NCBI RefSeq assembly: GCF_002251945.1
Contig: NZ_NDHW01000115.1
Span: 1 to 64,000 of the forward strand
DNA length: 64,000 bases
DNA from: Pseudanabaena sp. SR411
GTDB taxonomy: Bacteria > Cyanobacteriota > Cyanobacteriia > Pseudanabaenales > Pseudanabaenaceae
Direction of reading: 5' to 3'
Positions 16,477-26,153 of the stretch are shown piece by piece. The translations under genes were made by a program, and so were the position numbers. The notes under the pieces are model-generated. The model did no database searches. It was not told where the DNA came from and was given only the letters and a program-made list of their open reading frames with translations. Within the stretch, counting starts at the first letter, position 1, and the number at the start of each line of letters is the position of its first letter.

Positions 16477-17256
16477 TCAGATGCAATTGCGAAAGTTGAC
16501 AATGTTGCCAATGACAGCGATCGCAGGGGGCGCAAAATTACTTTCTTGAACAAGTTCGACGATATTACCCAAACAGCCTATTAATTCTGACTGATCGGCA
16601 CGGGTTCCCTGACGAATTAAAGCTACAGGTGTCGATTCAGGTAAGCCCGCCGCGATCACTTTGGGAACAATTTCACCTAAATTATGCAATCCCATATACA
16701 CCACAATTGTTTCCGCAGCTTGGGCGATCGCTGTCCAGTTTATCTGCGGACGATATTTCCCTGCCGACTCATGCCCTGTTACAAAAATTACCGACGAGCT
16801 AAAATCACGATGGGTAAGGGGAATCCCTGCATAGGCGGGAGCCGCAATCCCTGAAGTAATGCCAGGAACAACCTCCACCGCAATTCCCGCCGCACGCAAA
16901 TCGGCAAGCTCTTCGCCACCACGCCCAAAAATAAACGGATCTCCCCCTTTTAAGCGCACGACTATGGCATGTTCCTGAGCTTTCTCGATTAATAATTTCG
17001 TAGTCTCTTCTTGCATTAAAGAATGATTACCACGCCGCTTACCTGCATGAATTTTCTCGGCGATCGGGTTAATCATCGCAAGAAGCTCATCGCTGACCAA
17101 AGCATCGTAAAGCACTACATCGCAGGTTTCTAATAATGCTTTGCCTTTCAAAGTCATCAACCCTGAGTCCCCAGGTCCTGCACCAACTAAATAAACCTTA
17201 CCTAAAAACCGATCAGAGGCAGGCTGAATAACTTGTTGTAAATCAGTATTTGTCAT
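16477..17256 (-). CDS. cobA: Uroporphyrinogen-III C-methyltransferase
   Basis: SAM-dependent enzyme that methylates uroporphyrinogen III at C-2 and C-7 to precorrin-2, the branch point to siroheme and cobalamin. GKVYLVGAGPGDSGLMTLKG (about residues 19-38), VVRLKGGDPFIFGRGGEE and VEVVPGITSGIAAPAYAGIP are the family motifs. At 259 residues it is a single-domain CobA without a HemD or CysG fusion. Cobalamin genes cbiB and cobQ are elsewhere in this window, consistent with a B12-producing cyanobacterium. Confidence 0.95.
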   Translation of the reverse strand: MTNTDLQQVIQPASDRFLGKVYLVGAGPGDSGLMTLKGKALLETCDVVLYDALVSDELLAMINPIAEKIHAGKRRGNHSLMQEETTKLLIEKAQEHAIVVRLKGGDPFIFGRGGEELADLRAAGIAVEVVPGITSGIAAPAYAGIPLTHRDFSSSVIFVTGHESAGKYRPQINWTAIAQAAETIVVYMGLHNLGEIVPKVIAAGLPESTPVALIRQGTRADQSELIGCLGNIVELVQESNFAPPAIAVIGNIVNFRNCI

Positions 17257-17645
17257 TCGTTATCAAAACCTTAATCAAAACTTGAGTATCTAAGCCAAAT
17301 ATTGCAAGGCGATCGCATCTTCATTTTCCTCATGTATTGTATTTATAGAAGTTATAAAGCACGGAGCGAAGCGCCGTATTTTATGACAAACCACTCTAAT
17401 TGTAGAAGTTATAAAGTTCATCGCGAAGCGCTTTGCTTTATAAAAACATTCTAGAAGTTAGGAAGTAGATCATGAATCGTCATGTTTCCTAGAAATTGAG
17501 ACGCAGCCATCTTGTCAAGCCAAATCAAGGAGAACTAAAGAACGCTCACATATTTAATTAATTTAATTTAAAAAATTTAATTTAAGAATATGTCCAAAAA
17601 TCTTCTTGAGATGTAACGAGTACAACGAATCAAAATGAGGCAGGC
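17257..17645. other. Intergenic region with short direct repeats
   Basis: The 389-bp divergent region contains TAGAAGTTATAAAG at 17346-17359 and 17403-17416 and a partial third TAGAAGTTAGGA near 17452. The first two lead into imperfect hairpins with GCGAAGCGC centres. No coding frame is convincing. AT-rich DNA near 17555-17590 may hold the promoter of the pentapeptide gene. Confidence 0.6.
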
Positions 17646-18848
17646 GTGAATCTTACCGACTTTACCAAAGCAAATCTTACCAAATCCAGCCTAGAAGGAA
17701 TCAACCTCAAGGGAGCCGATCTCAAGCGCGTTAATCTGAGTAACGCTAAACTTGCAGATGCGATGCTTTCCAAAGCGAACCTCACAGGTGCATTTCTCCA
17801 TAAAGCTGATTTAAACCGAGCCAATCTGGTCGAAGCAAATTTAACCGAAGCAAATCTTACTTCCGCTTTCTTAATCAAAGCCGATCTTCAAAGAGCCTGC
17901 CTCAATGAAGCCTATCTAGTTGCCGCCAATCTCAATTCGGCTAATTTAACTAGCGCATCTTTGATCAGTGCTGATCTCAGTCTTGCTACCCTCACAGGAG
18001 CCTGTCTTAACGGTGCAAATCTCAGTCGGGCTAAGCTAAATGGCACATTTTTTATTGAGTCGAATTTATTGGGAGCCGATCTAAGTGATTCGGACTTCAC
18101 AGGCGCACTGATGATCAAAGCAAATCTCAGTGGTGCAAACCTAAGTCAGGCTTGCTTGATGAACGTTGATTTGACGGAAGCAAATCTTACAGGCGCAGAG
18201 TTACATGGAGTGGATCTTGGTGGTGCAATCTTAAATGCCGCAAATCTCAATGCTGTTGATCTTGTTGAGGCAAATTTAAGTGGTGTTTCACTTAGTCGCG
18301 CTAACTTGGGCTGGGCAAATTTACTAGGAGCAAACCTAGAGAAGGCAAATTTAGTCGGTTCTGATCTGAGTTGGGCAAATTTGAACGAAGCCAACTTGTC
18401 CGAAGCCGACTTGAGTTGGACTAATCTTACGGGCGCATTTTTAATGAAATCAAACCTCAGTGGTGCAAATCTGAATGGGGTTAATTTATCCAATGCCAAT
18501 CTCAGTGGCGCAAATTTAAGTGGTGCTAACTTAATGGGTGCAAATTTAAGTGGTGCTGATTTGAGCAATGTTGATCTACGTGGTGCTTACTTAATCCGCA
18601 CCAATTTACACAATGCAATTTTGAACGAAGCAAATCTAACTGGTGCAAATCTAGACGAAGCGGTATTAAACGGAGCTAGTTTAAATCGCGCTAATCTCAA
18701 CCGCGCCAACCTTACTAGAGCTAGTTTGACAGGAGCTAATTTGAAAGGTGCTTTTATGTTGTGGACAAACCTGAGAGGAGCTTTCATGCTATGGACAAAT
18801 TTAGACGGGGCAAATATGACAGGGGCAATTTTGCCAACGGACAAATAG
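17646..18848 (+). CDS. Large pentapeptide-repeat protein
   Basis: A 400-residue protein made almost entirely of A(D/N)LXX repeats (for example ANLSGANLSGANLMGANLSG), predicted to fold as a right-handed four-sided beta helix of roughly 18-20 coils. There is no signal peptide or other domain. It starts at GTG 17646 after GAGGCAGG; no ATG is available in this frame because a stop lies at 17607. Function of such proteins in cyanobacteria is mostly unknown; some mimic DNA and protect gyrase. It is followed 70 bp later by a second one. Confidence 0.88.
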   Translation: MNLTDFTKANLTKSSLEGINLKGADLKRVNLSNAKLADAMLSKANLTGAFLHKADLNRANLVEANLTEANLTSAFLIKADLQRACLNEAYLVAANLNSANLTSASLISADLSLATLTGACLNGANLSRAKLNGTFFIESNLLGADLSDSDFTGALMIKANLSGANLSQACLMNVDLTEANLTGAELHGVDLGGAILNAANLNAVDLVEANLSGVSLSRANLGWANLLGANLEKANLVGSDLSWANLNEANLSEADLSWTNLTGAFLMKSNLSGANLNGVNLSNANLSGANLSGANLMGANLSGADLSNVDLRGAYLIRTNLHNAILNEANLTGANLDEAVLNGASLNRANLNRANLTRASLTGANLKGAFMLWTNLRGAFMLWTNLDGANMTGAILPTDK

Positions 18849-18851
18849 AAC

Positions 18852-18886
18852 GCTTTAGTAAATGTGCGAAGCGTATTTACTAAAGC
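18852..18886. terminator. Hairpin after first pentapeptide gene
   Basis: GCTTTAGTAAAT and its complement pair around a GTGCGAAGCGT centre, 3 bases past the stop codon. Possible terminator or processing hairpin between the two pentapeptide genes. Confidence 0.6.
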
Positions 18887-18918
18887 CATAACTGCTCAAA
18901 ATATGGTGTGAAAGAGTA

Positions 18919-19818
18919 ATGAAAGCTAAAGAACTTATTGATCGCTATAACCAAGGCTTTCGAGATTTTAGTGATATCGATCTCAGCCGAGAAAATCTTA
19001 GTGGTGTGGGTTTGACCGCGATCAATTTGGCTAATGCCAATCTGAGTGAAGCCAACCTATCCTGTACTACTTTAAATGAAGCCAATTTATACGGCGCAAA
19101 GCTGAAAACTACTGTCCTCTACCGCGCCAGCCTCAGCGATGCAAATCTCTGTGAGGCGGATCTAAATGGTGCTAGTCTGATTAAGGCTGATTTGCATGGT
19201 GCTAGGTTGGAACGGGCTAATCTAAGGGATGCTGACCTAACTGGCGCAAATCTCAATGCCGTGAGTCTCGCCAACTCTGACTTGACAGGAGCCAATTTAA
19301 GTTGTGTGTCTCTAGTCGGAGCCAATCTAGAGGGAGCAAATCTCGCAGAAGCATTTTTGAAAGGAGCAAATTTAGATGGGGCAAAATTAAATGGAGCTAA
19401 TCTTGAAGGCGCTAATCTAAGTGGGGCAAGTTTTAGTGAAGCTAATCTTAGTCATGCAAATTTCTCGGCAGCAGATCTTTCCCATGCAAATTTGTATGCC
19501 GTTAACCTCTGTGACGCTTTATTGTCCAAAGCGGATCTAAGTGGAGCAAATCTAAGTAATGCAAATCTAAATGATGCTGATCTCCAAGATGCTGATCTTA
19601 ATGGTGCATTTCTAGTTGATGCTCAGCTAGTTCGAGCATGTCTAGAGGGTGCAAATCTTAGTAAATCCAATTGCTATAAAGCTAATTTTAACGGTGCATT
19701 TTTACTAAGAACAAATCTAAATGGGGCAAATCTGAACTGTACAGATTTCTCCAATGCTTCTCTGCAACCAGTCGATCATGAGGCAGATCGCAATCCAGAG
19801 TATGTAATACCAAGTTAA
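18919..19818 (+). CDS. Pentapeptide-repeat protein with leader domain
   Basis: A 299-residue protein with the common cyanobacterial leader MKAKELIDRYNQGFRDFSDI followed by uninterrupted pentapeptide repeats up to about residue 285 (DLSGANLSNANLNDADLQDA). It should form a beta helix. The leader shared with the gene at 51360 (LLEHYNQGERNF) is absent from the preceding large pentapeptide gene. Its stop codon lies inside a hairpin at 19811-19844. Function unknown. Confidence 0.88.
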   Translation: MKAKELIDRYNQGFRDFSDIDLSRENLSGVGLTAINLANANLSEANLSCTTLNEANLYGAKLKTTVLYRASLSDANLCEADLNGASLIKADLHGARLERANLRDADLTGANLNAVSLANSDLTGANLSCVSLVGANLEGANLAEAFLKGANLDGAKLNGANLEGANLSGASFSEANLSHANFSAADLSHANLYAVNLCDALLSKADLSGANLSNANLNDADLQDADLNGAFLVDAQLVRACLEGANLSKSNCYKANFNGAFLLRTNLNGANLNCTDFSNASLQPVDHEADRNPEYVIPS

Positions 19819-19907
19819 GAAATGGCTACGCATTTCTTAACTTGAAAACCTTTACTGGGTTTGGGTTTTAATTCATAAAAGTGTGACTACACCTTTGTGA
19901 ATTGGGA
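19807..19907. mobile_element. MITE family E copy, abutting family A
   Basis: The ends ATACCAAGTT... and ...GAATTGGGAT are inverted, as in the copy at 26051. It contains a hairpin around AAATGGCTACGCATTT and the marker segment CCTTTACTGGGTTTGGG, then a second hairpin TAAAAGTGTGACTACACCTT. It overlaps the end of the upstream gene, supplying its stop. Confidence 0.65.
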
Positions 19908-20018
19908 TAGCAAAAAAAGAGTTAGCTAGTACAAACCAAAACCCAAGAAGCGAGTTGCGGCGCTTCGTGCCGTAACTCATCTTCTGGTTTTATATCCTAA
20001 GCAAAACTTGCATTGCTA
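19908..20018. mobile_element. MITE family A, drifted copy
   Basis: The right end CTTGCATTGCTA followed by TA is well kept; the left end TAGCAAAAAAAG is degenerate. The hairpin core at 19938-19990 is imperfect (GTTGCGGCGC against GTGCCGTAAC), so this copy is probably old. Confidence 0.7.
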
Positions 20019-20154
20019 TATAACTGATTAAGAAAGTTAGTAAAAGTTAAGCCATTTGCCGTAGAAACTGTAATGGTATGTAGGTACGTCTTGTCTAGAG
20101 AGAGAAAACAAGAAAAAGCGATCGCGCTAGAAAATAATCAGTTAGGAATGAAAC

Positions 20155-20946
20155 ATGAACGCAACTACAAAAGAAGTCGAAAAAGAAACAACATCCCCAT
20201 CAGCAAAGCTTGCTAGCCCAAAATATAAGCGTATTTTATTAAAACTCAGTGGTGAAGCGCTGATGGGCGATCGCAGTTTTGGTATTGATCCTGAAGTCGT
20301 CCAAGATATTGCTTTGCAGGTTGCCGAAATTGTCAAAGATGGGATCGAAGTAGCGATCGTAGTTGGTGGTGGCAATATCTTTCGGGGTATTAACGGCGCT
20401 GCAAAGGGCATGGATCGAGCCACAGCCGATTATATTGGCATGATCGCCACCGTGATGAACGCACTTACTTTACAAGATGCCTTTGAACAATTAGATGAGC
20501 CGATTCCTACAAGAGTGATGTCTGCGATCGCCATGCAGGAAATCGCAGAACCATATATCCGCCGCCGCGCCATTCGCCACCTTGAAAACAATCGGGTGGT
20601 TATTTTTGGCGCAGGTTCAGGTAATCCCTATTTCACCACTGATACAACAGCCGCTTTACGTGGTGCGGAAATTAATGCTGACGTAATTTTGAAGGCAACT
20701 AAAGTGGATGGCATTTATGACAGCGACCCTAAGAAAAATCCTGACGCAAAACGCTATCAATCCGTTAGTTTTGACCATGCCTTAATCAATGATTTGCGCG
20801 TAATGGATGCAACAGCCTTTGCCCTATGCAAAGAAAATGGCATTCCAATTATTGTGTTTGATCTTGGTGTTACAGGTAACATTCGTCGCGTCGTCATGGG
20901 AGAATCGATTGGTACTTATGTTGGAGGTTCCTGTGAAGTTAACTGA
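20155..20946 (+). CDS. pyrH: UMP kinase
   Basis: Hexameric amino-acid-kinase-fold enzyme that phosphorylates UMP to UDP. Motifs: [15 protein letters not shown] (phosphate-binding start, residues 24-38), [31 protein letters not shown] and [16 protein letters not shown]. At 263 residues it has a short extra N-terminal tail of about 20 residues. It overlaps frr by 14 bases, the widespread pyrH-frr operon. A MITE lies about 140 bp upstream. Confidence 0.97.
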   Translation: MNATTKEVEKETTSPSAKLASPKYKRILLKLSGEALMGDRSFGIDPEVVQDIALQVAEIVKDGIEVAIVVGGGNIFRGINGAAKGMDRATADYIGMIATVMNALTLQDAFEQLDEPIPTRVMSAIAMQEIAEPYIRRRAIRHLENNRVVIFGAGSGNPYFTTDTTAALRGAEINADVILKATKVDGIYDSDPKKNPDAKRYQSVSFDHALINDLRVMDATAFALCKENGIPIIVFDLGVTGNIRRVVMGESIGTYVGGSCEVN

Positions 20947-21481
20947 TGTTGAGGCGCGAATGCAGAAAGCTGTAGAAGCGACCCAGCACAATTTTAATAG
21001 TGTGCGAACGGGGCGTGCTAATGCTTCGCTATTGGATCGAATTACTGTGGAATACTATGGGGCAGAAACACACCTCAAAGCTTTGGCAAATATTTCATCG
21101 CCTGATGCTACGACCTTGATGATTCAGCCTTTTGATCGCAGCTCGATGCGGGCGATCGAAAAGGCAATTTCGGAGTCAGATATCGGGTTGACTCCTAATA
21201 ATGATGGCGTAAGCATTCGTCTCAATATTCCACCTTTAACTACCGATCGCCGCAAGGAGTTGGTAAAAATGGTTGCCAAACTTGCTGAAGAAGGTAAAGT
21301 CGCAGTACGGAATGTGCGTCGTGATGCGATCGATTCGATCCGCAAGCTAGAGAAGGCAAAAGAAATTTCTGAAGATGATTCCAAAAGCCAACAAGAACAA
21401 GTAGATAAGTTAACGGATAAGTTCGTTAAAAATATCGATAAAGTTACTGCTGAAAAAGAAAAAGAAATTTCCACAATTTAA
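20933..21481 (+). CDS. frr: Ribosome recycling factor
   Basis: Releases the 50S subunit from mRNA with EF-G after termination. The protein from the GTG at 20933 starts [17 protein letters not shown] and is 182 residues, the standard size. It shows [15 protein letters not shown] and the hinge region [22 protein letters not shown] at 20923-20928 is the ribosome site, located inside the end of pyrH. Longer open reading in the same frame lies within pyrH and is not used. Confidence 0.97.
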   Translation: MKLTDVEARMQKAVEATQHNFNSVRTGRANASLLDRITVEYYGAETHLKALANISSPDATTLMIQPFDRSSMRAIEKAISESDIGLTPNNDGVSIRLNIPPLTTDRRKELVKMVAKLAEEGKVAVRNVRRDAIDSIRKLEKAKEISEDDSKSQQEQVDKLTDKFVKNIDKVTAEKEKEISTI

Positions 21482-21511
21482 AGTTAATTCCAGTTCGGGT
21501 TAATCTCAAAT

Positions 21512-21556
21512 TGTGGTTATGAGAGGAGTGGTGCAGCGACTTCCCTCATAACCACA
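21512..21556. repeat. Hairpin after frr
   Basis: TGTGGTTATGAG and CTCATAACCACA form 12-base arms around a 21-base loop, just before the terminator at 21565. The GTTATGAG arm resembles the hairpin at 9670. Confidence 0.6.
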
Positions 21557-21564
21557 AGACAGCA

Positions 21565-21590
21565 AAAGCCTTGCTTAGCAAGGCTTTTTT
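21565..21590 (+). terminator. Intrinsic terminator of pyrH-frr
   Basis: AAAGCCTTGC and GCAAGGCTTT form a tight stem followed by T6, a standard rho-independent terminator for the operon. Confidence 0.85.
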
Positions 21591-21592
21591 AT

Positions 21593-21985
21593 TTGAAAGC
21601 ATTTATTTGTGACTTCGATCGCGTTTACTCATACTTAACGTCACAGGAAGCGAAACTTGCGATCGCATTCTCAATTTTGAGAGAAAGCGATACTAATGCT
21701 CATAGAAAATTATTTCACAGGGCAAAAGTAATGATTCTCAATTCACTAAACCAAGTTCGCTCGATTGTAATCAATACGGTTGTTGGTACAGAAAAAGCAA
21801 TTATTTTTTTAGGCAAAATTTTTGTTGTTGATAAAGCTTATAACTCTTTAAATGAAGCGATCGCAGGATGCAAACGAGATTTAGATTTGGGTATGGCAGT
21901 ATTAATTGCTCCTGAAACGACACAATTTTCTGTATGGGTAGCAATTCCTAACGAGATGATCTTGCAATCCGATGTAATCGTCTAA
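21593..21985 (+). CDS. Doubtful hypothetical protein
   Basis: An open frame of 130 codons from a TTG directly after a terminator, with no clear ribosome site there; the first ATG (21731) would give 85 residues starting MILNSLNQVRSIVINTV. The C-terminal half (GKIFVVDKAYNSLNEAIAG, MAVLIAPETTQFSVWVAIP) looks like genuine protein with alternating strands. I do not recognise it. It may be a small gene starting at 21731 or a remnant. Confidence 0.4.
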   Translation: MKAFICDFDRVYSYLTSQEAKLAIAFSILRESDTNAHRKLFHRAKVMILNSLNQVRSIVINTVVGTEKAIIFLGKIFVVDKAYNSLNEAIAGCKRDLDLGMAVLIAPETTQFSVWVAIPNEMILQSDVIV

Positions 21986-22213
21986 GTTTGATAGATAAAA
22001 ACTCTTACTTCAATACATTTTTGTGTGGCTTTGTTAATCGCATCTTGAGTCTCCTAAGTATAATTAATATGAAAAGCAATCAGCTCATCAGCAATATCGA
22101 TAATTTTTGTAATTCGACCTACCTTTCAATGTCGAAATTAGTATGTCTCCAGCTACCTGCGATCGCTGTCCATTTCATAAAGTTAACTCCTGAGCTAAAA
22201 AATTTTAATCCAC

Positions 22214-22250
22214 AAAAAAGCGATCGCCTTTAAAAGGCGATCGCTTTTTT
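22214..22250. terminator. Bidirectional terminator containing HIP1 arms
   Basis: AAAAAAGCGATCGCCTTT and its complement meet around one base, with T6 on either strand. It lies 20 bases past petA and would end the petC-petA message. Confidence 0.88.
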
Positions 22251-22269
22251 GTTGTCATGAAATAGTACT

Positions 22270-23253
22270 TTAGAAATTCATTTCTGCTGCTTGGACTTTT
22301 TCGACTTGCTTCTTCTTCAGTACCAACAAAATTTGGGTAACGATGACAGAAGCAAAGAATGCTAGCAACCACTGAATGCGGCGAGGATCTTGAAGGACGA
22401 TTTCGCCGTCATGCTGACCAAAACCACCAACATTAGGGTTTGTGGTTAGAGGAGAACCAACTTTCACATCACTACCAGGTTCTACAACTAGTTCAGCACC
22501 AGCAGGAACCTTCTCAACGGCAATACTGCCATCGGTAGTTTGGATTGAGATTTCATAACCACCGTAGATACCTTCATCTTCATTTGGGGCGATCGGGCTA
22601 ATTTGAGTAACTAGACCAGAAACCGAAGAATTATATTCGTTGTTATTGCTCTTTTCGCCAGTAGGATAAACCTGTCCACGACCACGGTTACCACCAGCAC
22701 TAACTGAATATTTCAGGAAGTGAATGTTCTTGTCCTTAGCAGGATCGGGTGCAAGTACAGGAAAAACAATTTCCGAATAATCATCACCAGATACTGGACC
22801 AACTAAAACAATATTTTCTTGGGTATCGCTATAGGGTTGGTAATAAGTATCCTTGGTCTTTTCTTTTAGTTCTTCAGACAAACGATCTTCAGGCGCAATC
22901 TTAAATCCTTCAGGCAATACTAAAACTGCACCAACGTTCAAACCTGTTTTACTGCCATCAGCACTTACTTGTTGTTTGGTGTGGTCGTAGGGAAGTTTGA
23001 CAACGGCTTCAAATACGGAGTCGGGTAGCACTGCTTGAGGTAGTTCTAATTCAATTCCCTTTTGGGCGAGGTGGCAGTTAGCGCAGACGATGCGACCTGT
23101 AGCTTCGCGAGGATTTTTATAAGCTTCTTGAGCAAAATAAGGATATGCAAAAGCAGATGGGGCATTAAGCCCGAATAGTAAAGTTAAACTTGTGAGGACA
23201 CATAGACTGACTCCCACAATCAAACGGTTGGCACGGAACAAAGCTTTTTTCAT
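22270..23253 (-). CDS. petA: Cytochrome f
   Basis: c-type cytochrome of the b6f complex, carrying electrons from the Rieske protein to plastocyanin or cytochrome c6 on the thylakoid lumen side. The ATG at 23253 gives a signal peptide ([18 protein letters not shown]) cut before [20 protein letters not shown]; the N-terminal tyrosine is a heme axial ligand. CANCH binds heme. The C-terminal membrane anchor is [20 protein letters not shown]. At 327 residues it is normal. It follows petC, as in most cyanobacteria. Confidence 0.98.
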   Translation of the reverse strand: MKKALFRANRLIVGVSLCVLTSLTLLFGLNAPSAFAYPYFAQEAYKNPREATGRIVCANCHLAQKGIELELPQAVLPDSVFEAVVKLPYDHTKQQVSADGSKTGLNVGAVLVLPEGFKIAPEDRLSEELKEKTKDTYYQPYSDTQENIVLVGPVSGDDYSEIVFPVLAPDPAKDKNIHFLKYSVSAGGNRGRGQVYPTGEKSNNNEYNSSVSGLVTQISPIAPNEDEGIYGGYEISIQTTDGSIAVEKVPAGAELVVEPGSDVKVGSPLTTNPNVGGFGQHDGEIVLQDPRRIQWLLAFFASVIVTQILLVLKKKQVEKVQAAEMNF

Positions 23254-23292
23254 GTATAAGTTCAAATGTAATTCAAATACCAATTTCGATAT

Positions 23293-23331
23293 GTTAAGGG
23301 TAGACTGCGCTCCTCGCCATCTATCCTTAAC
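23293..23331. other. petC-petA intergenic hairpin
   Basis: GTTAAGGGTAGA pairs with TCTATCCTTAAC (one G:U) around a 15-base loop in the 86-bp gap. It may adjust the ratio of the two messages. Confidence 0.5.
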
Positions 23332-23339
23332 CCTTTATT

Positions 23340-23879
23340 TTAAGCCCACCAAGGTGCTTCATTAGTGCGGAAGTCAGTTTCTGTCCATGTGCTAAATTGC
23401 ACCACATCATCGCTAACTGTGGCATGGGCAAGCGCCAGGGACAATGGCGCAGGTCCACGTACAACTTTACCTTCAGCGTTGTACTGAGAACCGTGACAAG
23501 GACACATAAATTTGTTTTCGGCAACGTTCCAAGGTACAACGCAACCAAGGTGAGTACAAACTGCGTTTAGTCCATAGGAAGCAATTTCTTTATTGTCAGT
23601 AACAACAATATAGGTCGGGTCGCCTTTGAGTCCTTGAGCAAGTACGCGATCGCCTGCTTGATGATCTGCCAAGAATTTTGAAGCAATTACATCATTACCT
23701 AGTGCGTCCTTAGCAGCAACACCACCGCCAGTTCCACCGCGAGAAGGTGGTACAAAATAGGCTAGGAAAGGTACAGCTGCTCCAAGGGTGGTTACGGCCG
23801 CAGAACCCCCTAAAATTAAGTTCATAAATTGACGACGGCCCATGCTAGGGACATCGGCGGATGCAGAAGCTTGACTCAT
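23340..23879 (-). CDS. petC: Rieske iron-sulfur protein of cytochrome b6f
   Basis: Holds the [2Fe-2S] cluster that accepts electrons from plastoquinol. The ligand motifs CTHLGC and CPCHGS are present in the C-terminal half. The N-terminus has [20 protein letters not shown], a twin-arginine-like uncleaved anchor, then the glycine hinge GGTGGG. At 179 residues it is full length. It is the first gene of the petCA pair; the upstream region is 430 bp long and repeat-rich. Confidence 0.98.
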   Translation of the reverse strand: MSQASASADVPSMGRRQFMNLILGGSAAVTTLGAAVPFLAYFVPPSRGGTGGGVAAKDALGNDVIASKFLADHQAGDRVLAQGLKGDPTYIVVTDNKEIASYGLNAVCTHLGCVVPWNVAENKFMCPCHGSQYNAEGKVVRGPAPLSLALAHATVSDDVVQFSTWTETDFRTNEAPWWA

Positions 23880-24053
23880 AAATTTGACTAAGGATTTGGC
23901 TGAGAAATATTACGTTTTATATATCACTTCCTACCATGATATCGACAATCTTTGGACTTCTCTCTAGTTGTTTTGCAACGAAATGTTAAGCGTCGTGATT
24001 TTCAGGAATATTGTTAAGCTTAACGGCAGTTAGGTTTAATGTTCTGCAATTTA

Positions 24054-24090
24054 ATTTTTTATGGCGTGGCTTCGCCACACCATAAAAAAT
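24054..24090. repeat. Hairpin of the GTGGCG family
   Basis: ATTTTTTATGGCGTGGC pairs with GCCACACCATAAAAAAT apart from one G:U, with TTC loop. Flanks GTTCTG...CAGTTCTTT resemble those of the hairpins at 2313 and 15161. Confidence 0.65.
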
Positions 24091-24122
24091 CAGTTCTTTA
24101 TTCTACGGTGAAGCCCTTAACA

Positions 24123-24222
24123 CTAAAGACTAAAATGGCTAAGCCATTTTGTGAATTAAAAAACCTTACTGCGTTTGTTTTTTAATTCACAAGAGTGTGA
24201 CGACACTTTTGTGAATTGGTAC
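24123..24222. mobile_element. MITE family E copy
   Basis: Contains AAATGGCTAAGCCATTTTGT, the marker CCTTACTGCGTTTG and the hairpin AAGAGTGTGACGACACTTTT, ending GTGAATTGGTAC. The left end is degraded compared with the copy at 26051. Confidence 0.65.
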
Positions 24223-24311
24223 TAAGTGGTTTGGGCTAAGAGAGGGGGTAAGCTTAGCTGAACTAGTTTTAATTTTCCTGATTAATTTTCCTGAGACTTG
24301 ATTATGCCCAT

Positions 24312-26051
24312 ATGAATGAAAAATCCACTTCGCAGTTCTCTAAATATCGGATCTTGGGCTTAGTTGGCAGGGGGCAATTTGGCAAGGTTTTGTGTGCGCG
24401 GATGCGAGATACAGGTAAATTGGTCGCGCTCAAAGAACTGGAACATCAGCGATTTCCCACTAGTAAGCTCTTACGAGAACTGCGCTTTCTGTTGACTTTA
24501 CAGCATGAAAATATTGTTACCTGCACAGCACTGATGCATCACCAAAACTATCGCTATTTAGTGATGGATTACTGCGAGGGTGGGACACTGCGCGATCTAA
24601 TGAACCATAGCAAAACATTATCAGTGCAACAGTGCTTTGATTTAATTAATGATATTTTGCTGGGGTTAGAACATGCCCATGCGGCCAATATTATCCATTG
24701 TGATATCAAACCTGAGAATATACTGCTAAAGATTACGGCTAAGGGATGGCAAGCGAAAATTTCCGACTTTGGTATTGCTCGGCTCAGCCAAGAAATTGAT
24801 TCTGATGGTAGCAATACTGGCTCACCTGGTTACATGGCTCCTGAACGATTTTATGGTCAGTTTTCAGCAGGATCGGATATTTATGCAGTAGGGATTATTT
24901 TGTATGAGCTTCTAGTGGGGAAGAGACCTTTTACAGGAATGCCTACAGAGTTGATGAATGCTCATTTAAATCATCGGATTATTATTCCTGATAGTGTGCC
25001 GCGATCGCTTGCCAAGATTATTACGCGATCGTTAGAAAAGTTACCGAAACGTCGATACATTTCAGCATCGGAGATGCGCCAAGATCTTGAAGCAATTCGC
25101 TCCGAAGATTTTAGCCATGTTCAAATGGGGCTTGACGCTGAAAATTGCACGACAGTTTTCTTTGACCAGAAATCGCAACATTTTGCCCAAAAAGATACAC
25201 CTGAAAAGATTGTTGGGCTAGTTGGGGCAGAAAAATCGCGTTTTTATAGTACTTCTAGTTTTCTTCTGCACTGGCATAGTTTGACTTTGGATCAGTCTGA
25301 ACAGATCGCCAAATCTGAATATGAAATTGAAGCGATCGCTTTTGCCCGAAAGACTTTATTTACGATCACCAAGCGATCAATCTATCAGTTTGGACAGGGT
25401 AAACCAAAATCTCTATATCAATCGTCTCAAACTTTCAAATGGGCTATTTCACCCCATGGCGATTGGTTTGCCATATCCACGGGTAAACAATTAGAAATCC
25501 GCAATTTAGTTTATGGTCGAGCGATGCGCTTAGAGTTTGCCACTAGAGACTTAAGTTGCATCATTGCCTTCGATCAACATCATTTGTTAGCGATCGCTAA
25601 TAAGCCAGAAACTAATGAAAGTCGAGCGATCGTTATTTCGCGGCGTTGCAATATTATGTATCGCTTATCTCTGCCCATACCAATCACTTCTGGGATTGCT
25701 ACATTTACCAGTGATCGCGTACTTTTGCTAGAAGCAGGTAATCATAAAAATATCTATCTGCTTGACATCAAGCCCTATCGGCTGATGCGAATTCCCTTAG
25801 AATACGAAGTCTTAATCATGGCAGCAACCCCTTGGGGTTACGTGATTACAGCTAATTACAATGATTATCAGACTATTTTGATGTTGTTAGATTTACGCGG
25901 CAATAATATTAATAACTTGATTATTGATGGTGAGGTGACCGCGATCGCCCCGATTGATATCAATTTATTAGCGATCGCAATTTCTGATATATCAGGTTAC
26001 AAACTATACGCTATCAATCTTAAAAAGCTAGAAATTGATCTGGTTTTCTAA
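24312..26051 (+). CDS. Ser/Thr protein kinase with C-terminal sensor-like region
   Basis: Soluble Hanks-type kinase. VGRGQFGKV glycine loop (18-26), K41, catalytic loop HCDIKPEN at 129-136 and DFG at 152-154; GSPGYMAPER ends the activation segment. The catalytic loop has Cys in place of the usual Arg (non-RD), which generally means no activation-loop phosphorylation requirement. Residues from about 290 to the end have repeated beta-strand stretches (AIAFARKTLFTITKRSIYQF; GDWFAISTGKQLEI) that resemble a degenerate beta propeller. No membrane segment. Function unknown. Confidence 0.88.
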   Translation: MNEKSTSQFSKYRILGLVGRGQFGKVLCARMRDTGKLVALKELEHQRFPTSKLLRELRFLLTLQHENIVTCTALMHHQNYRYLVMDYCEGGTLRDLMNHSKTLSVQQCFDLINDILLGLEHAHAANIIHCDIKPENILLKITAKGWQAKISDFGIARLSQEIDSDGSNTGSPGYMAPERFYGQFSAGSDIYAVGIILYELLVGKRPFTGMPTELMNAHLNHRIIIPDSVPRSLAKIITRSLEKLPKRRYISASEMRQDLEAIRSEDFSHVQMGLDAENCTTVFFDQKSQHFAQKDTPEKIVGLVGAEKSRFYSTSSFLLHWHSLTLDQSEQIAKSEYEIEAIAFARKTLFTITKRSIYQFGQGKPKSLYQSSQTFKWAISPHGDWFAISTGKQLEIRNLVYGRAMRLEFATRDLSCIIAFDQHHLLAIANKPETNESRAIVISRRCNIMYRLSLPIPITSGIATFTSDRVLLLEAGNHKNIYLLDIKPYRLMRIPLEYEVLIMAATPWGYVITANYNDYQTILMLLDLRGNNINNLIIDGEVTAIAPIDINLLAIAISDISGYKLYAINLKKLEIDLVF

Positions 26052-26153
26052 TACCAAATCACAAAATGGCGTAGCCATTTTGTGATTTTAAAATCCTTAC
26101 AGGGTTTGTTTTTAATTCACAAAAGTGTCGTCACACTTTTGTGAATTGGGTAT
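26051..26153. mobile_element. MITE family E, best preserved copy
   Basis: ATACCAAATCACAAAATGGC at the left is inverted at the right as TTTTGTGAATTGGGTAT. Inside are GGCGTAGCC and AAAGTGTCGTCACACTTT hairpins separated by CCTTACAGGGTTTG. It begins at the kinase stop codon and abuts a family A copy. Confidence 0.7.

Larger units (their letters stand above)
23880..24311. other. Intergenic region between petC and kinase gene
   Basis: A 432-bp divergent region. Its centre contains a hairpin (24054-24090) and a family E MITE copy (24123-24222). The petC promoter probably lies near 23900-24000. No coding frame is convincing. Confidence 0.6.

Noticed and set aside
17646-19818. Minus-strand open frames opposite the two pentapeptide genes
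   Set aside because: Their FAPLRLA-type repeats are simply the complement of the ANLSG coding repeats; no ribosome sites.
22119-22178. Minus-strand fragment MKWTAIAGSWRHTN resembling the start of a known small nucleotide-related protein family
   Set aside because: Only 19 codons before a stop and a shifted continuation; too short to call even as a pseudogene.
21988-22233. 81-codon plus-strand frame after the doubtful 21593 gene
   Set aside because: TTG start, no ribosome site, composition of random AT-rich DNA, and it runs into the petA terminator.
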